Below, piece by piece: positions 17,232 through 26,799 of a stretch of DNA of 49,927 nt. Source of the stretch: JALCRY01 sp050946575. Lineage in GTDB: Bacteria; Bacillota; Clostridia; Peptostreptococcales; Anaerovoracaceae. Location: assembly GCA_050946575.1 (NCBI GenBank), contig JBMNVB010000012.1, positions 1-49,927 of the forward strand, given 5' to 3'. The translations under genes were made by a program, and so were the position numbers. How positions within the stretch are numbered: the first letter of the stretch is position 1; each line of letters starts with the position of its first letter. The notes below the pieces were generated by a model. It was given only the letters and a program-made list of their open reading frames with translations, was not told the DNA's origin and ran no database searches.

Positions 17232-17260
17232 ATTATATCTTACTGCGCGCATTTTCACAA
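17232..17260 (-). promoter_or_regulatory. Promoter of the ech operon
   Basis: TTGTGA (17255-17260), 17 bp, TATAAT (17232-17237) on the minus strand, giving a leader of about 55 nt before echA. I see no clear terminator between miaB and this promoter. The TTGTATACAA element of PFOR and gltA is not present here. Confidence 0.75.
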
Positions 17261-17322
17261 GCATTTCTACATAGTGTGAATTTTCGCTCAATTGAAGGGG
17301 CCGGCTCTGCTATCAGTTGATA

Positions 17323-18639
17323 TTACAATAATTTCCCTTTCAGGCTGAAAGTTTTCCCTTCCGTTATCTCAACGTCTCGGAACGATCCGATGAGAGATTC
17401 ATCGCCCTCGAAATCCACTACTTTGAAACCGTCGGTCCTCCCGGTGAGAGTTTCGCTGTTGTGTCTGCTCGGTCCTTCGACGAGAACGCGCTCACGGCGT
17501 CCGACCATCGCGGCGTTCTTTTCGGCCGCGTGCGCGTTCACCGCGTCGACGAGCCGCCCGAACCGTTCATGCTTCACGCTTTCCTCTATCTGGTCTTCGT
17601 AATCCGCCGCCGGGGTCCCGGGCCTGACGGAATAGAGGAATGTAAACGCCGAATCGTACTTTACCTCATTCACGAGCGACAGCGTGTCCTGAAAATCGCG
17701 TTCCGTCTCCCCCGGGAAGCCTACGATAATATCAGTCGAGATCGTAATGTCCGGGACCGCCTCGCGCAGAGCGCGCACGAGTCCGAGATACTTTTCGCGG
17801 TCATAATGCCTGTTCATCCTGCGAAGCACCGCATTGCTGCCCGACTGGACCGGCAGGTGGATATTGTGACAGAGTTTATCGCAGTCGCGGTAAGCCCGGA
17901 TGAGTTTTTCAGACAGGTCCTTCGGATGCGACGTCATGAATCTAATCCGCTCGAGCCCCTGCACATCCTGGAGCATATAGATGAGGTCGGCGAAATCGCA
18001 GCCGCAGCCGTCGTACGAATTCACATTCTGGCCGAGCAGCGTGACTTCCTTCACGCCGTCAGCCGCGAGCCTCTTCACTTCCGCCAGGATGTCCTGCGGC
18101 CGCCTGCTGCGCTCGCGCCCGCGGGTATACGGAACGATGCAGTACGTGCAGAAATTATTGCAGCCGTACATGATGTTCACGAATGCCTTGAATTTGTACA
18201 GCCGCTCGTGCGGCAGCCCCTCGATGATCTCGCCCGGGGCTTCCCAGACGTCGATGATCTTTTCCTTCTCGGCGGACACTTTCTGCAGCAATGCGGGGAA
18301 TTCATGGATATTGTACGTCCCGAAGACGATGTCCACCCACGGATATTTCTCCTTGATCCTGTCGATGACGGTCTGCTGCTGCATCATGCATCCGCATACG
18401 CACACGATAAAATCGGGACGGCTCTCCTTTACCTTCTTCAGCTGTCCGAGCGTCCCGAAAAAGCGCTTGTCCGCGTTTTCGCGGACAGAGCAGGTGTTTA
18501 TTATCGCCACATCGGACGTCTTCGGATCGTCCGTCGGGACGTATCCGAGATCTTTCAGCATGCCGGCGAGCGTTTCGGAATCGCGCTCGTTCATCTGGCA
18601 TCCCATGGTCCTGATGTTGAATGTCTTATTCTCTTTCAT
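17323..18639 (-). CDS. miaB: MiaB, tRNA-2-methylthio-N6-dimethylallyladenosine synthase
   Basis: Radical-SAM methylthiotransferase that converts i6A37 to ms2i6A37 in tRNA. The 438-residue protein has the UPF0004 N-terminal domain with cluster cysteines (TMGCQMN, CSVRENA, CGCMMQQ), the radical-SAM motif CNNFCTYCIVP and a C-terminal TRAM domain. Start chosen at MKENKTFNIRTMGCQ, so that the gene overlaps the end of gpsA by 14 nt; an earlier ATG lies deeper in gpsA. It is the last gene of the valS-to-miaB run. Confidence 0.96.
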   Translation of the reverse strand: MKENKTFNIRTMGCQMNERDSETLAGMLKDLGYVPTDDPKTSDVAIINTCSVRENADKRFFGTLGQLKKVKESRPDFIVCVCGCMMQQQTVIDRIKEKYPWVDIVFGTYNIHEFPALLQKVSAEKEKIIDVWEAPGEIIEGLPHERLYKFKAFVNIMYGCNNFCTYCIVPYTRGRERSRRPQDILAEVKRLAADGVKEVTLLGQNVNSYDGCGCDFADLIYMLQDVQGLERIRFMTSHPKDLSEKLIRAYRDCDKLCHNIHLPVQSGSNAVLRRMNRHYDREKYLGLVRALREAVPDITISTDIIVGFPGETERDFQDTLSLVNEVKYDSAFTFLYSVRPGTPAADYEDQIEESVKHERFGRLVDAVNAHAAEKNAAMVGRRERVLVEGPSRHNSETLTGRTDGFKVVDFEGDESLIGSFRDVEITEGKTFSLKGKLL

Positions 18640-19627
18640 CTTTTTTATCTCTGCCCATAAGCGCCGTAAGCGCCTGCTCGGCATTGATCTCTCCCTTTAT
18701 AAGTCTGTAAATGGCTTCGGTGATCGGCATCTCGACGCCGGCCTTCTTCGCGAGACTGTACGCGGCCTCGGTCGTGTAGTATCCCTCCACGACCATGCCG
18801 ATCTCCTTAGCGGCCTTTTCGGGTTCCATCCCCTGGCCTATCAGTATGCCGCATCTCCTGTTCCTTGAATGCATGCTCGTACATGTGACGATGAGATCGC
18901 CGACGCCCGTGAGTCCGAGGAACGTGAGCGGATCGGCTCCGAGCTCTATGCCGAGCCTCGATATCTCGGCGAGGCCCCTTGTCATGAGCGCGGCCTTCGC
19001 ATTGTCGCCGAATCCCATACCGTCCGAGATCCCCGCGCCGAGCGCGATGATGTTTTTCAGCGACGCGCCGAGTTCCGTGCCGACGATATCGTCAGCGGTG
19101 TAGACTCTGAAACGGTCCGTCATGAAAACGTCCTGTATCTCTTTCGCGAGTTTCCTGTCCGTCGAAACGGCGCATACTGTCGTCGGGAGAGCTCTGCACA
19201 CTTCCTCCGCGTGCGACGGTCCGGAAAGTATGACGTATCTCACATCGGGCTTAATTTCTGTCGCGATCTCCGACATCCTCTTCAGCGTTTTCTGCTCTAT
19301 GCCCTTCGCTACATTCACGACCGGCATGTCGTCGCGGATGTATTCGAGCGCGCCTTCGAACGCGGAGCGGAAATGCTGCGCCGGCACCGAAAACAGCGCG
19401 ATGTCCGCGCCTCCGAGCGCCTCCTCCACTGTCGCGGCAGTGTTCAGCCTGTCGCAGAACTTCACGCCCGGCAGGTACTTCTTATTTTCCCTGTCGCGGC
19501 CGAGCGCCTCGAGATGTTCCCTGTCAAGGTCCCATATCCTGACATCATGTCCCTTATTGCTGAGCGTGATCGCGAGCGCCGTTCCCCAGCTTCCCGCGCC
19601 TATGACTCCTATCTTCTTCCTGTCCAT
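18626..19627 (-). CDS. gpsA: GpsA, glycerol-3-phosphate dehydrogenase [NAD(P)+]
   Basis: Reduces dihydroxyacetone phosphate to sn-glycerol 3-phosphate, the backbone of phospholipids. The 333 residues have the N-terminal Rossmann motif GAGSWGTALA, the substrate block GLTGVGDLIVTC and SRNRRCG. It lies one base after plsY, so G3P synthesis and its first acylation are co-transcribed. Confidence 0.97.
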   Translation of the reverse strand: MDRKKIGVIGAGSWGTALAITLSNKGHDVRIWDLDREHLEALGRDRENKKYLPGVKFCDRLNTAATVEEALGGADIALFSVPAQHFRSAFEGALEYIRDDMPVVNVAKGIEQKTLKRMSEIATEIKPDVRYVILSGPSHAEEVCRALPTTVCAVSTDRKLAKEIQDVFMTDRFRVYTADDIVGTELGASLKNIIALGAGISDGMGFGDNAKAALMTRGLAEISRLGIELGADPLTFLGLTGVGDLIVTCTSMHSRNRRCGILIGQGMEPEKAAKEIGMVVEGYYTTEAAYSLAKKAGVEMPITEAIYRLIKGEINAEQALTALMGRDKKDERE

Positions 19628-19628
19628 T

Positions 19629-20294
19629 TTATCCGTCCTTTCCGCCGCCGTCTGACGGGCCTGTCTTTATCTCATCCCCCGGGCCGCGTTTGAACCTGAT
19701 ATGCGGTTCTTCTCCGGCCACCATTCTCTTTATATTGCTGATATGCTTTACAAATACAAGCAATGCAAGGAGCAGCGAGAATATGAAGAAGTCGGGCACG
19801 AGGAAGTAAATTATCACGGGATACGTGAACACCCCCACGATGGATCCCATGGACATCATGCGTGAGATCAGCACTCCTATGACGACACACAGAAGAGCGA
19901 GCATCCCCGCGCGCCAGTCGAGCCCGAGCGTCGCACCGAAAATTGTCGCGACACCCTTTCCTCCCTGGAATTTATATGCCGCCGGCCATACATGGCCCGC
20001 AACTACAGCGAGCACGCACAGCATGGCGCACCAGTGTCCGGCCATCGCATTCCCGAGCAGCACCGCGCCCGTTCCCTTCAGCACGTCTATCGCGAGCGTA
20101 CCGACAGCCGACTTTATACCGAGCACCCTTAATACATTAGTCGTCCCGGCATTGCCGCTTCCTTCTTTTTTTATATCGATCCCCTTCGAGCGCGAGATGA
20201 TCTGCGCGCCGGAAAGGTCCCCGAGCACATATGCGATCACGATCGCGAGCACGAACATCGCCCATGAGGAATCTGTGTAGATATGGCTAAACAT
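19629..20294 (-). CDS. plsY: PlsY, acyl-phosphate:glycerol-3-phosphate acyltransferase
   Basis: Membrane enzyme that transfers an acyl group from acyl phosphate (made by PlsX, also in this operon) to glycerol 3-phosphate. The 221 residues have several membrane segments and the family motifs GSGNAGTTNVLRVLG, KFQGGKGVAT and the DVLKG loop. A hydrophilic C-terminal tail of about 30 residues, rich in Gly, Asp and Lys, extends beyond the usual 190-200 residues. It overlaps the end of der by 8 nt. Confidence 0.95.
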   Translation of the reverse strand: MFSHIYTDSSWAMFVLAIVIAYVLGDLSGAQIISRSKGIDIKKEGSGNAGTTNVLRVLGIKSAVGTLAIDVLKGTGAVLLGNAMAGHWCAMLCVLAVVAGHVWPAAYKFQGGKGVATIFGATLGLDWRAGMLALLCVVIGVLISRMMSMGSIVGVFTYPVIIYFLVPDFFIFSLLLALLVFVKHISNIKRMVAGEEPHIRFKRGPGDEIKTGPSDGGGKDG

Positions 20295-21615
20295 CTTCGC
20301 TGCGCCTCTTTTCCTTATATACGAATTTTATAGAAGTCCCTTCGAAGCCGAACGTTTCTCTTATCCTGTTCTCGAGATACCGCGCGTATGAGAAATGCAT
20401 GAGCTCTCTCCTGTTCACGCTGAACGAGAACAGCGGCGGTTCCGTCGAGATCTGCGCCGCGTAATATATGCGCAGATGCTTTCCCTTGTCCGACGGCGTC
20501 TGCTGCATCATGACGGCATCGGCTATCAGGCTGTTCAGCTGCCCGGTCGGAACGCGCTTCCTGCGGTTGTCCGCGATCTCCGCCGCCTTCCGGAGGACGC
20601 CGTCCATGCGCTGCCCGGTCTTCACCGAGATGAACATCACGGGAGCGTACGACAGGAACTGCAGCTGCGAGCGGATGTCGTCCGTGTATTTTTTCATCGT
20701 GTTCGTCTCTTTTTCGACGAGATCCCACTTGTTCACGACTATCATCACGCCTTTCCCGGCTTCGTGAGCGAGTCCGGCGATCTTCTTGTCCTGCTCGGTC
20801 ACTCCGTCCTGCGCGTCTATCATGAGGATGCAGACATCGCTCCGCTCTATCGCGGCGACCGCGCGTATCACGCTGTAACGCTCTATGTCACCGGACACCC
20901 TGCTTTTCCGCCTGATGCCGGCCGTATCTATCAGAAGAAATCTCCTGCCGTCCCTCTCGAGCGGCGTATCGACCGAGTCACGCGTAGTTCCCGCTATCGG
21001 GGAGACGATCACCCTTTCCTCTCCAAGCAATGCATTGACAAGAGATGATTTCCCCGCGTTCGGCTTTCCTATCACGGCTACGCTTATCTCGTCCCCGTCA
21101 TCCGCGCCGGCTCCCTCCGGGAAATCGTCCACGATAACATCGAGCAGGTCGCCGATGCCGAGCATGTTCGCGGCCGAGATCGGTACGGGATCGCCAATGC
21201 CGAGCTCGTAAAAATCATAGAAATCCGTCTGCTTCGCCGGATCGTCTATCTTGTTCACGCACAGCACGATTTTCTTCCTCGTGCGGCGCAGCATGTCAGC
21301 GACGTCTCTGTCGCTCGAAGTAAGGCCTTCGCGCCCGTCCACCATGAACAGTATGACATCGGCGAGATCCATGGCTGTCTGTGCCTGTTCCCTCATCCGG
21401 GACGGTATGAGTTCATCGCTGTCGGGCTCTATGCCGCCGGTGTCGATCAGACCGAATCTGATATTCCGCCATTCCGCTTCCGCATATATGCGGTCGCGCG
21501 TGACGCCCGGCGTGTCGTCCGTGATCGAGACGCGGCGCCCGACGATCTTATTGAAAAACGTCGACTTGCCGACGTTCGGTCTGCCGACTACCGCTACGAC
21601 GGGTTTACTGCTCAT
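20287..21615 (-). CDS. der: Der (EngA), double-domain ribosome-assembly GTPase
   Basis: Essential GTPase in 50S subunit assembly with two tandem G domains and a KH-like C-terminal domain. In 442 residues the first P-loop is GRPNVGKSTF with DTPGVT, and the second is GKPNAGKSSL with DTAGIRRKS and NKWDL. Start chosen at MSSKPVVAVVG, with GGAGG ten bases upstream; it overlaps ftsY by 11 nt. Confidence 0.97.
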   Translation of the reverse strand: MSSKPVVAVVGRPNVGKSTFFNKIVGRRVSITDDTPGVTRDRIYAEAEWRNIRFGLIDTGGIEPDSDELIPSRMREQAQTAMDLADVILFMVDGREGLTSSDRDVADMLRRTRKKIVLCVNKIDDPAKQTDFYDFYELGIGDPVPISAANMLGIGDLLDVIVDDFPEGAGADDGDEISVAVIGKPNAGKSSLVNALLGEERVIVSPIAGTTRDSVDTPLERDGRRFLLIDTAGIRRKSRVSGDIERYSVIRAVAAIERSDVCILMIDAQDGVTEQDKKIAGLAHEAGKGVMIVVNKWDLVEKETNTMKKYTDDIRSQLQFLSYAPVMFISVKTGQRMDGVLRKAAEIADNRRKRVPTGQLNSLIADAVMMQQTPSDKGKHLRIYYAAQISTEPPLFSFSVNRRELMHFSYARYLENRIRETFGFEGTSIKFVYKEKRRSEDV

Positions 21616-22504
21616 CGAATATACCTCCGGCGAAATCCTCCGGATCGAATTCTTCCAGATCATCAATGCCCTCGCCGACTCCGACGAATTTTATCGGCAT
21701 GTCGAATTCATCCGCTATCGTGACCGCTATCCCGCCCTTGGCGGTGCCGTCGAGCTTCGTTATGACTACGCCCGAGATATCCGCGATGCTCCCGAATTCC
21801 TTCGCCTGCGACACGGCATTCTTCCCTGTCGTGGCGTCGAGTATCAGCAGCGTCTCGCGCGCGGCCTCCGGCCACTCGCGGTCAATGACTCTGTTCATTT
21901 TTTCGAGTTCCCGCATCAGGTTCTTCTGCGTCTGCAGCCTGCCGGCCGTATCGCATATCAGCACGTCCGTGCCGCGCGCCTTCGCGGCGTGCACGGCGTC
22001 ATAGATCACGGCAGACGGATCCGCGCCCTCCTGATGTTTAATAATATCCGTCCCGAGCCTGTCGGCCCAGATCGTGAGCTGCTCGGCCGCGGCCGCTCTG
22101 AACGTATCCGCCGCGGCAAGCAGAACTGTCTTCCCTTCATTCTGCAGTTTATGGGCGAGCTTTGCGATCGTAGTCGTCTTCCCGCCGCCGTTTATGCCTA
22201 TCATTATCACGACGAGCGGCGTTTCATCAGTCAGCTTCATTCGGTCGCCCTTGTCCACGAGCTCCGCGACGACTTTTTTGATGTCCTCCCTGACGTCATC
22301 CGCCGTGTACAGGCGTTCCATCCTGACATCTTCCCGGAGTCTTGTAATGATGTTTTCGGTCGTCACCATCCCGATATCGGATGTGATCAGGATCTCTTCC
22401 AGTTCATCGAGAAGCTCTTCGTCCGCCCTCGGCCTGTCCATGAAAGCGTCGCTGATCCGCTGGCCCATCCGGCCCCAGAATCCCTTTTTCTCTTTATACG
22501 CCAT
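21605..22504 (-). CDS. ftsY: FtsY, signal recognition particle receptor
   Basis: SRP receptor GTPase that docks ribosome-SRP complexes at the membrane. The 299 residues contain the NG domain: GINGGGKTTTIAKLAH, the DTAGR block, and TKLDGTAKGG. The acidic A domain of the E. coli protein is absent, as is usual in Firmicutes. It follows smc after 42 nt, the standard rnc-smc-ftsY order. Confidence 0.97.
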   Translation of the reverse strand: MAYKEKKGFWGRMGQRISDAFMDRPRADEELLDELEEILITSDIGMVTTENIITRLREDVRMERLYTADDVREDIKKVVAELVDKGDRMKLTDETPLVVIMIGINGGGKTTTIAKLAHKLQNEGKTVLLAAADTFRAAAAEQLTIWADRLGTDIIKHQEGADPSAVIYDAVHAAKARGTDVLICDTAGRLQTQKNLMRELEKMNRVIDREWPEAARETLLILDATTGKNAVSQAKEFGSIADISGVVITKLDGTAKGGIAVTIADEFDMPIKFVGVGEGIDDLEEFDPEDFAGGIFDEQ

Positions 22505-22546
22505 GTCTTCCTCTCATATCCGCGCCGCAGCGCATTGACGGAGCTT

Positions 22547-25500
22547 CTATGCGGGCGTGTCCTCGCGCCTCGCGTCCTCCATCTTCAGTGAATATACTTT
22601 CGAGACCCCGCTCTCCGGCATCGTGATGCCGTACAGCGTGTCCGCGTGTTCCATCGTCGCCTTCTGGTGCGTGATCAGCGTGAACTGCACGCCCTCGAAT
22701 TCCCTGACGTAATTCCCGAATATCTCCAGGTTCTGATCGTCAAGCGCCGCCTCTATCTCGTCAAGGATGCAGAACGGCGTCGGCTTCGTTTTCAGCACGG
22801 CGAACATCAATGCGATGGCCGTCATTGTCTTTTCCCCTCCGGACAGCAGGTTTATGTGCTTCAGCTGCTTGCCCGGCGGCTGCGCCGTTATCTCTATCTC
22901 CGAGTTGAACGGGTCGCTTTCGTCGGCGAGCATGATCTTCGCGTGGCCCCCGCCGTACAGCGTGCGGAACACCTCTTCGAAATTATCCGTGACACTGTCA
23001 AAGCTCGCCTTGAATTTGGCCTTTATTATCCTGTCCATGTCGGAGATGATCTTCTCGAGCTCCTCCGTGGATTTCTGTATGTCGGCGCGCTGCGTCGTGA
23101 GGAATCCGTACCTCTCGCTGACGCGCTCGTATTCTTCTATCGATCCGACGTTCACGTCGCCGAGCTCGCGCAGCCTGCGCTTTATCTCGCGGTTTTCGCT
23201 GACCGCGGAACTGATCTTTATCTCATCGTCCTTCAGGTCGAGCGCTTCCATGTATGAGATCTCGAAATCGTCCCACAGCTTCGTCTTCGCGTTCTCGAGC
23301 TGAGTGTCGTAACGCGTCTGTCTTATTTCGAGCTGATATTTCTGGTCGCGCACGCTCTCGTATTTATCGTCGAGCTCGCGCTTCTCCGCCGTATTCTCCG
23401 ACAGGCGCTGTGCCACAACGGCCTTCTCCCCGGCTTTGCTTTCTATCTCCTCGTCGACGGTCTTTTTCTCTTCGCGCAGCCTGTCGGCTTCTCCGCTGCC
23501 TCCGATGAAATTCTCCTCGAGGGTCTTCTTCTCGGCCTTTCTCATTTCGAGCTCACTGCCGCGCGCCTCGATGTCCCGTCCGTAGCCGTCCAGCGTCTCC
23601 TTCGTTTTTTCAACAACGACATCAATGCTGTTTTTCTCGCTTTCGAATGCTCCGAGTTCTATCCTGTCCTGCGTGATCTCATCGCCGAGCTCCCGCAGTG
23701 CGCCGCTCCTTGCTTCGACGTCCGCCGTGAGGCTGCCGATCTCCTGTTCGAGCCGGTCTTTCTCCGCGCGCATCTCGCCGTCCTTTTCCGAGAGTTCCTT
23801 CATCCGGCCCTCGGATTCGCTCTGCTCCTCGTCGATGGATTCTATCTCGCGCTGGAGCCTGCCGGTATTTTCCTGATGCTCGGACAGCGAGCCTTCCATA
23901 ACGGCTACCGCATTGTCCTGCGCGAAGTAGTCGCGCTCTATCTTCCTTATCTCTTCGCGCTTTTCCTCTATCTGCGCGGATTCCTTCGCGAGAGCGTCCG
24001 ATATCTCGTCTTTCTCCCTGCGCTTAGCCTCGGATTCTTCTCTTGCCTCTTCAAGGCGCCTTGCCAGAGCGGCGACTTCCGCCTTTCTCTCGAGGAAGGC
24101 GGCCGTCCTGTTCCTGTAACGTCCGCCCGTAACGGCTCCTCCGGCATTTATTATCTCTCCGTCGAGTGTCACGAATCTGAGACCGCCCCTGTACTTTTTC
24201 GACAGACGGACAGCCGCGTCCATGTCGGTCACTACAGCCGCTCCGCCGAGCAGATAATCCGCTATTTCCGAATACTTGGGATCGAACTTCACGATCTCCG
24301 GGCCGAATCCGAGGAATCCGTCCTCGCTCCTGATGGCGTCATCCGCCTGGCGCCTGCGCGCCCTCACGGAATCCACCGGCAGGAACGTAACGCGTCCCGC
24401 GCGGCTCTCCTTCAGTTTTTCGATCGCGCGTTTCGCAGTCTCTGTCGTATCGCAGATCACGTTCTGGAGCGTCTGGCCGAGCGCGGTCTCTATCGCGACC
24501 TCGCGGCCTTCCGGCACGTCGATCAGCTCCGCGACCGTGCCGGCTATTCCCGGCATCCCGGACTTCATCACGAACCTTACGCCCTGCCTGTATCCTTCGT
24601 AATTGCTTTCCATCTCTTCGATGGTCTTCCTGCGCGAAGAAAGTCTCCCTATTTCAAAGCTCAGCGAGCTTATTTCCTCCACGAGCTCGCGCTCGCGTTC
24701 ATAATGCTCCGCATACGTGTCGTTCAGAGAATCGCGCACCGACTCCGCCGCCGTGAGATTGCTCTTTATCTCGGCGCGCTTTCTCTTCGCGCGCTCAAGA
24801 TCGTCTTCCGCCCGCGCGTTCTCACTGTCTCCTCGCTGTTTCTCGTCTCTCGCCCTTTCAAGTCGCTCGCGCAGGCTGTCCTGCATGTTTCTGATGCCGG
24901 CCAGCTCCATGCCGTTCGCATTGATGCCGCCCTGCAGCTCTGCGATCCTGTCCGTGCCGGCGTCTATCTTCTCCTTTATTTCGCCGAGCTCTTTATCGAG
25001 CGCTTCGTAGCGGTCGGTCTTTTCCTTCAGAGCGGCTTCCATCTCCGCGAGTTTCGCGTCCGCCGTCTCCTTAGTGTTGAACAGAGACTGCGAATTTTCC
25101 TTCTCGCGCTTTGCCTTGTCTTTGAACTCGCTTATCTCGCGTTCGAGGCGTTCGATGTCCCTGTCAGCGGAAGCCATGCGCTCCCCGTAAAGCTCGCCTT
25201 CGTTATCGAGCTTTATTATCCTGCCCGAAAGGTCGGCCTGCCTGCCGCGGAGCCGTTCCAGTTCGTCCGTGAGTGTGTCGCGCTTTTCCGTGTCTTCTCC
25301 TATCAATGCGCCGAGCTCTTCGCGGCGCCCTTCCCCTTCCGACGCCTGTTCCGTGAGCTGCCTGATGTCGCAGGCGACTTCCTTCCGCTGGCTCTCGATC
25401 TTTTCTATATTCCTCAGCGTTATATTTATCTCGAGCTCTCTGTGCCTGTCCCTCAGTTCGAGATATTCCTTCGCCTTTTCGCTGTCGGACTTCAGCCCGC

Positions 25501-26107
25501 CGATCCTGGACTCTATCTCTCCGATGATATCGTTCACCCTGTCCATGTTGTTCCTCGCGGAACCGAGCTTCCGCTCCGCGGCGGCTTTCCTGCTCCTGTA
25601 CGAAGCAATGCCGGCAGTCTCTTCGAGGATCTCTCTGATACTGTCGGTATTGTTGCTGATTATATCCGAAATCTTGCCCTGGCCGATGATGGAATACCCT
25701 TCGACGCCGATGCCCGTGTCCATGATAAGCTCGCGGATGTCCTTCATCCTGCATCTGTTGTTGTTTATGAGATATTCGCTCTCGCCGGAGCGGTACATCC
25801 TGCGCGTTATAGCGACCTCGTTATAATCAATGCGCATCGCTCCGTCGCTGTTGTCTATCACGAGAGTGACTTCGGCCATGCCCCTTGATTTACGGCTGGC
25901 CGTGCCCGCGAAAATGACATCCTCCATGCTGTCGCCGCGCAGCGCCTTCGAGCTCTGCTCGCCGAGCACCCATCTCAGCGCATCGCAGATATTGCTCTTC
26001 CCGCTGCCGTTCGGTCCGACCACACAGGTGATGCCTCTGTCGAATTCTATTACCACGGGTTCCGCGAATGATTTGAATCCGTGGATCTCAAGTCTCTTGA
26101 AATACAT
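22547..26107 (-). CDS. smc: SMC chromosome segregation ATPase
   Basis: Core of the bacterial condensin that compacts and segregates the chromosome with ScpA and ScpB. The 1186 residues contain Walker A (GPNGSGKSN) near residue 33, two long coiled-coil arms very rich in Glu, Lys and Arg, a hinge near 510-660 (including GMPGIAGTVAELI), the signature LLSGGEKTMTAIAL and Walker B with ILDEIEAALDD. Length is typical. It begins two bases after rnc. Confidence 0.98.
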   Translation of the reverse strand: MYFKRLEIHGFKSFAEPVVIEFDRGITCVVGPNGSGKSNICDALRWVLGEQSSKALRGDSMEDVIFAGTASRKSRGMAEVTLVIDNSDGAMRIDYNEVAITRRMYRSGESEYLINNNRCRMKDIRELIMDTGIGVEGYSIIGQGKISDIISNNTDSIREILEETAGIASYRSRKAAAERKLGSARNNMDRVNDIIGEIESRIGGLKSDSEKAKEYLELRDRHRELEINITLRNIEKIESQRKEVACDIRQLTEQASEGEGRREELGALIGEDTEKRDTLTDELERLRGRQADLSGRIIKLDNEGELYGERMASADRDIERLEREISEFKDKAKREKENSQSLFNTKETADAKLAEMEAALKEKTDRYEALDKELGEIKEKIDAGTDRIAELQGGINANGMELAGIRNMQDSLRERLERARDEKQRGDSENARAEDDLERAKRKRAEIKSNLTAAESVRDSLNDTYAEHYERERELVEEISSLSFEIGRLSSRRKTIEEMESNYEGYRQGVRFVMKSGMPGIAGTVAELIDVPEGREVAIETALGQTLQNVICDTTETAKRAIEKLKESRAGRVTFLPVDSVRARRRQADDAIRSEDGFLGFGPEIVKFDPKYSEIADYLLGGAAVVTDMDAAVRLSKKYRGGLRFVTLDGEIINAGGAVTGGRYRNRTAAFLERKAEVAALARRLEEAREESEAKRREKDEISDALAKESAQIEEKREEIRKIERDYFAQDNAVAVMEGSLSEHQENTGRLQREIESIDEEQSESEGRMKELSEKDGEMRAEKDRLEQEIGSLTADVEARSGALRELGDEITQDRIELGAFESEKNSIDVVVEKTKETLDGYGRDIEARGSELEMRKAEKKTLEENFIGGSGEADRLREEKKTVDEEIESKAGEKAVVAQRLSENTAEKRELDDKYESVRDQKYQLEIRQTRYDTQLENAKTKLWDDFEISYMEALDLKDDEIKISSAVSENREIKRRLRELGDVNVGSIEEYERVSERYGFLTTQRADIQKSTEELEKIISDMDRIIKAKFKASFDSVTDNFEEVFRTLYGGGHAKIMLADESDPFNSEIEITAQPPGKQLKHINLLSGGEKTMTAIALMFAVLKTKPTPFCILDEIEAALDDQNLEIFGNYVREFEGVQFTLITHQKATMEHADTLYGITMPESGVSKVYSLKMEDARREDTPA

Positions 26108-26109
26108 CT

Positions 26110-26799
26110 CTATTTTTCTCCCCGGAGCGCCTGCCTGGCGGCGTCCTGCTCCGCCTCCTTTTTGGATTTGCCCGAGCCTCTGCCGCGGACCTCTCCTCCG
26201 ACGCTCACGCTCGCGTAAAACGTCTTGTCATGATCAGGCCCCTCTTCTCCGTTTATATTATACCGTATATCCACGGAACCGTTTTTCTGGACGAGTTCCT
26301 GGAACGCGGTCTTGTAATCAGCCTCGAGTCTGCCTTCGACCGCCGCATCGATAGTGCGGCCGAACAGTCTCAGTACTACATTCCTCGCGGCCTCGTATCC
26401 GCCGTCGATGAATACGGCGCCGATAACGGCTTCCATCGCGTCCGCTATCACGGACTGCCGTTCCGCGCCGCCTGTCTGCCGCTCGCCCTTTCCGAGCCGC
26501 ACTATTTCCCCGACTCCGAGCCTGCGCCCCTCATCCGCGAGGGATCTCGCGCATACGACCTGAGCGCGGAGTTTTGTGAGTTCTCCTTCTTCCGAGTTTT
26601 CCAGTCTGCGAAAAAGTTCCTCGCCCACTATCGCGTCGAAAAACGCGTCGCCGAGGAACTCGAGACGTTCGTTGCAGCGCGAGCGGTCCATATTATGCTC
26701 GCGCGTAAAAGAACTGTGCGTGAGCGCCGTCTCAAGCAGCTCCGCATTGATGAATCTGTATCCTGTTTTCTCCTCGAAATCGCTAACTTTCACTCTCAA
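26110..26799 (-). CDS. rnc: Ribonuclease III
   Basis: Cleaves double-stranded RNA, including rRNA precursors. The 229 residues have the nuclease signature NERLEFLGDAFFD, the second acidic block DAMEAVIGAVFIDGG, and a C-terminal double-stranded RNA-binding domain (GSGKSKKEAEQDAARQAL). It overlaps the end of plsX by 17 nt. The acpP gene that often lies between plsX and rnc is not here, nor are fabD and fabG. Confidence 0.97.
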   Translation of the reverse strand: MRVKVSDFEEKTGYRFINAELLETALTHSSFTREHNMDRSRCNERLEFLGDAFFDAIVGEELFRRLENSEEGELTKLRAQVVCARSLADEGRRLGVGEIVRLGKGERQTGGAERQSVIADAMEAVIGAVFIDGGYEAARNVVLRLFGRTIDAAVEGRLEADYKTAFQELVQKNGSVDIRYNINGEEGPDHDKTFYASVSVGGEVRGRGSGKSKKEAEQDAARQALRGEK